6,277 nucleotides of DNA from positions 1-6,277 of the forward strand of contig CALMYW010000034.1 of assembly GCA_937873665.1 (NCBI GenBank), written 5' to 3'. The notes under the pieces are model-generated. The model searched no databases and was not told the origin of the DNA. It worked only from the letters and a program-made list of their open reading frames with translations. This DNA comes from an uncultured Sphingorhabdus sp. (GTDB taxonomy: Bacteria; Pseudomonadota; Alphaproteobacteria; Sphingomonadales; Sphingomonadaceae). The first letter of the stretch is position 1. Each line of letters starts with the position of its first letter. A program made the translations under genes and the position numbers. Shown here piece after piece: positions 6,166 through 6,277 of the stretch.

Positions 6166-6277
6166 CCCACGGCGCCCAACCCCGGCGGCAAGCCGCCGCC
6201 CCCGCCCGGCCAGCCCCCAGCCACCCCCCCCGCCCCGGCCCCCTAGCGACCGGGCGGCCCGTCGCCTCCTGAACCCA
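6146..6277. other. C-rich low-complexity stretch at the right edge
   Basis: The plus strand is dominated by C-runs. Read on the plus strand it gives a proline-rich tail (GGKPPPPPGQPPATPPAPAP) ending at TAG 6244-6246. Read on the minus strand, in the recombinase frame, it gives Gly/Arg repeats. Neither reading shows a family motif. The composition differs from the recombinase domain next to it. It could be the 3' end of a plus-strand gene for a proline-rich protein joined to the recombinase by rearrangement or misassembly, or simply noncoding low-complexity DNA. Confidence 0.4.

Noticed and set aside
5884..6246. Plus-strand 120-residue proline-rich frame as a complete gene.
   Set aside because: Most of it is antisense to the well-supported recombinase domain. 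Only its last 30 or so codons look protein-like, and they are treated as a possible junction.
1..6277. CRISPR array, tRNA or rRNA genes.
   Set aside because: No regularly spaced repeats, tRNA cloverleaf or rRNA-like sequence was seen on either strand.

Overview
The window is GC-rich DNA, most likely from an alphaproteobacterium and plausibly a sphingomonad. That placement is an inference from the style of the tyrosine recombinase, the small YdcH-like protein and the GC-rich third codon positions; there is no rRNA or other marker gene. Six protein-coding genes can be supported, together with one gene remnant and several strong inverted repeats.

Layout. Positions 1-569 (+) hold the C-terminal half of an NnrS-type membrane protein, linked in other bacteria to nitric oxide and nitrogen-oxide metabolism. 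A small cupin gene (570-905, -) converges on it with no intergenic base. Positions 906-1493 are gene-free but contain a nested 107-bp inverted-repeat structure. A universal stress protein gene (1494-1943, +) is followed by a strong hairpin and a frameshifted fragment of an ACR3-type arsenite efflux gene (about 2084-2187). A PfkB-type sugar kinase (2205-3128, -) and a metallo-beta-lactamase/beta-CASP ribonuclease-like gene (3339-4943, +) diverge from a 210-bp spacer that holds a near-perfect 40-bp palindrome. A short YdcH/DUF465 gene (5064-5285, +) follows. The right end holds the catalytic domain of a tyrosine recombinase (5356-6165, -), which lacks a recognisable N-terminal DNA-binding domain and runs into a very C-rich stretch reaching the window edge.

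How the parts may work together. Usp, PfkB kinase, beta-CASP RNase and NnrS/cupin form a plausible set for low oxygen, nitric oxide or dormancy stress. Usp next to PfkB recalls the adjacent usp and pfkB genes of the mycobacterial DosR dormancy regulon. The recombinase, the arsenite-pump scar and the isolated inverted repeats indicate a mobile or accessory region. I see no wholly new multi-gene system. The best leads are the palindrome between the divergent kinase and RNase genes, and the nested inverted repeat upstream of usp.
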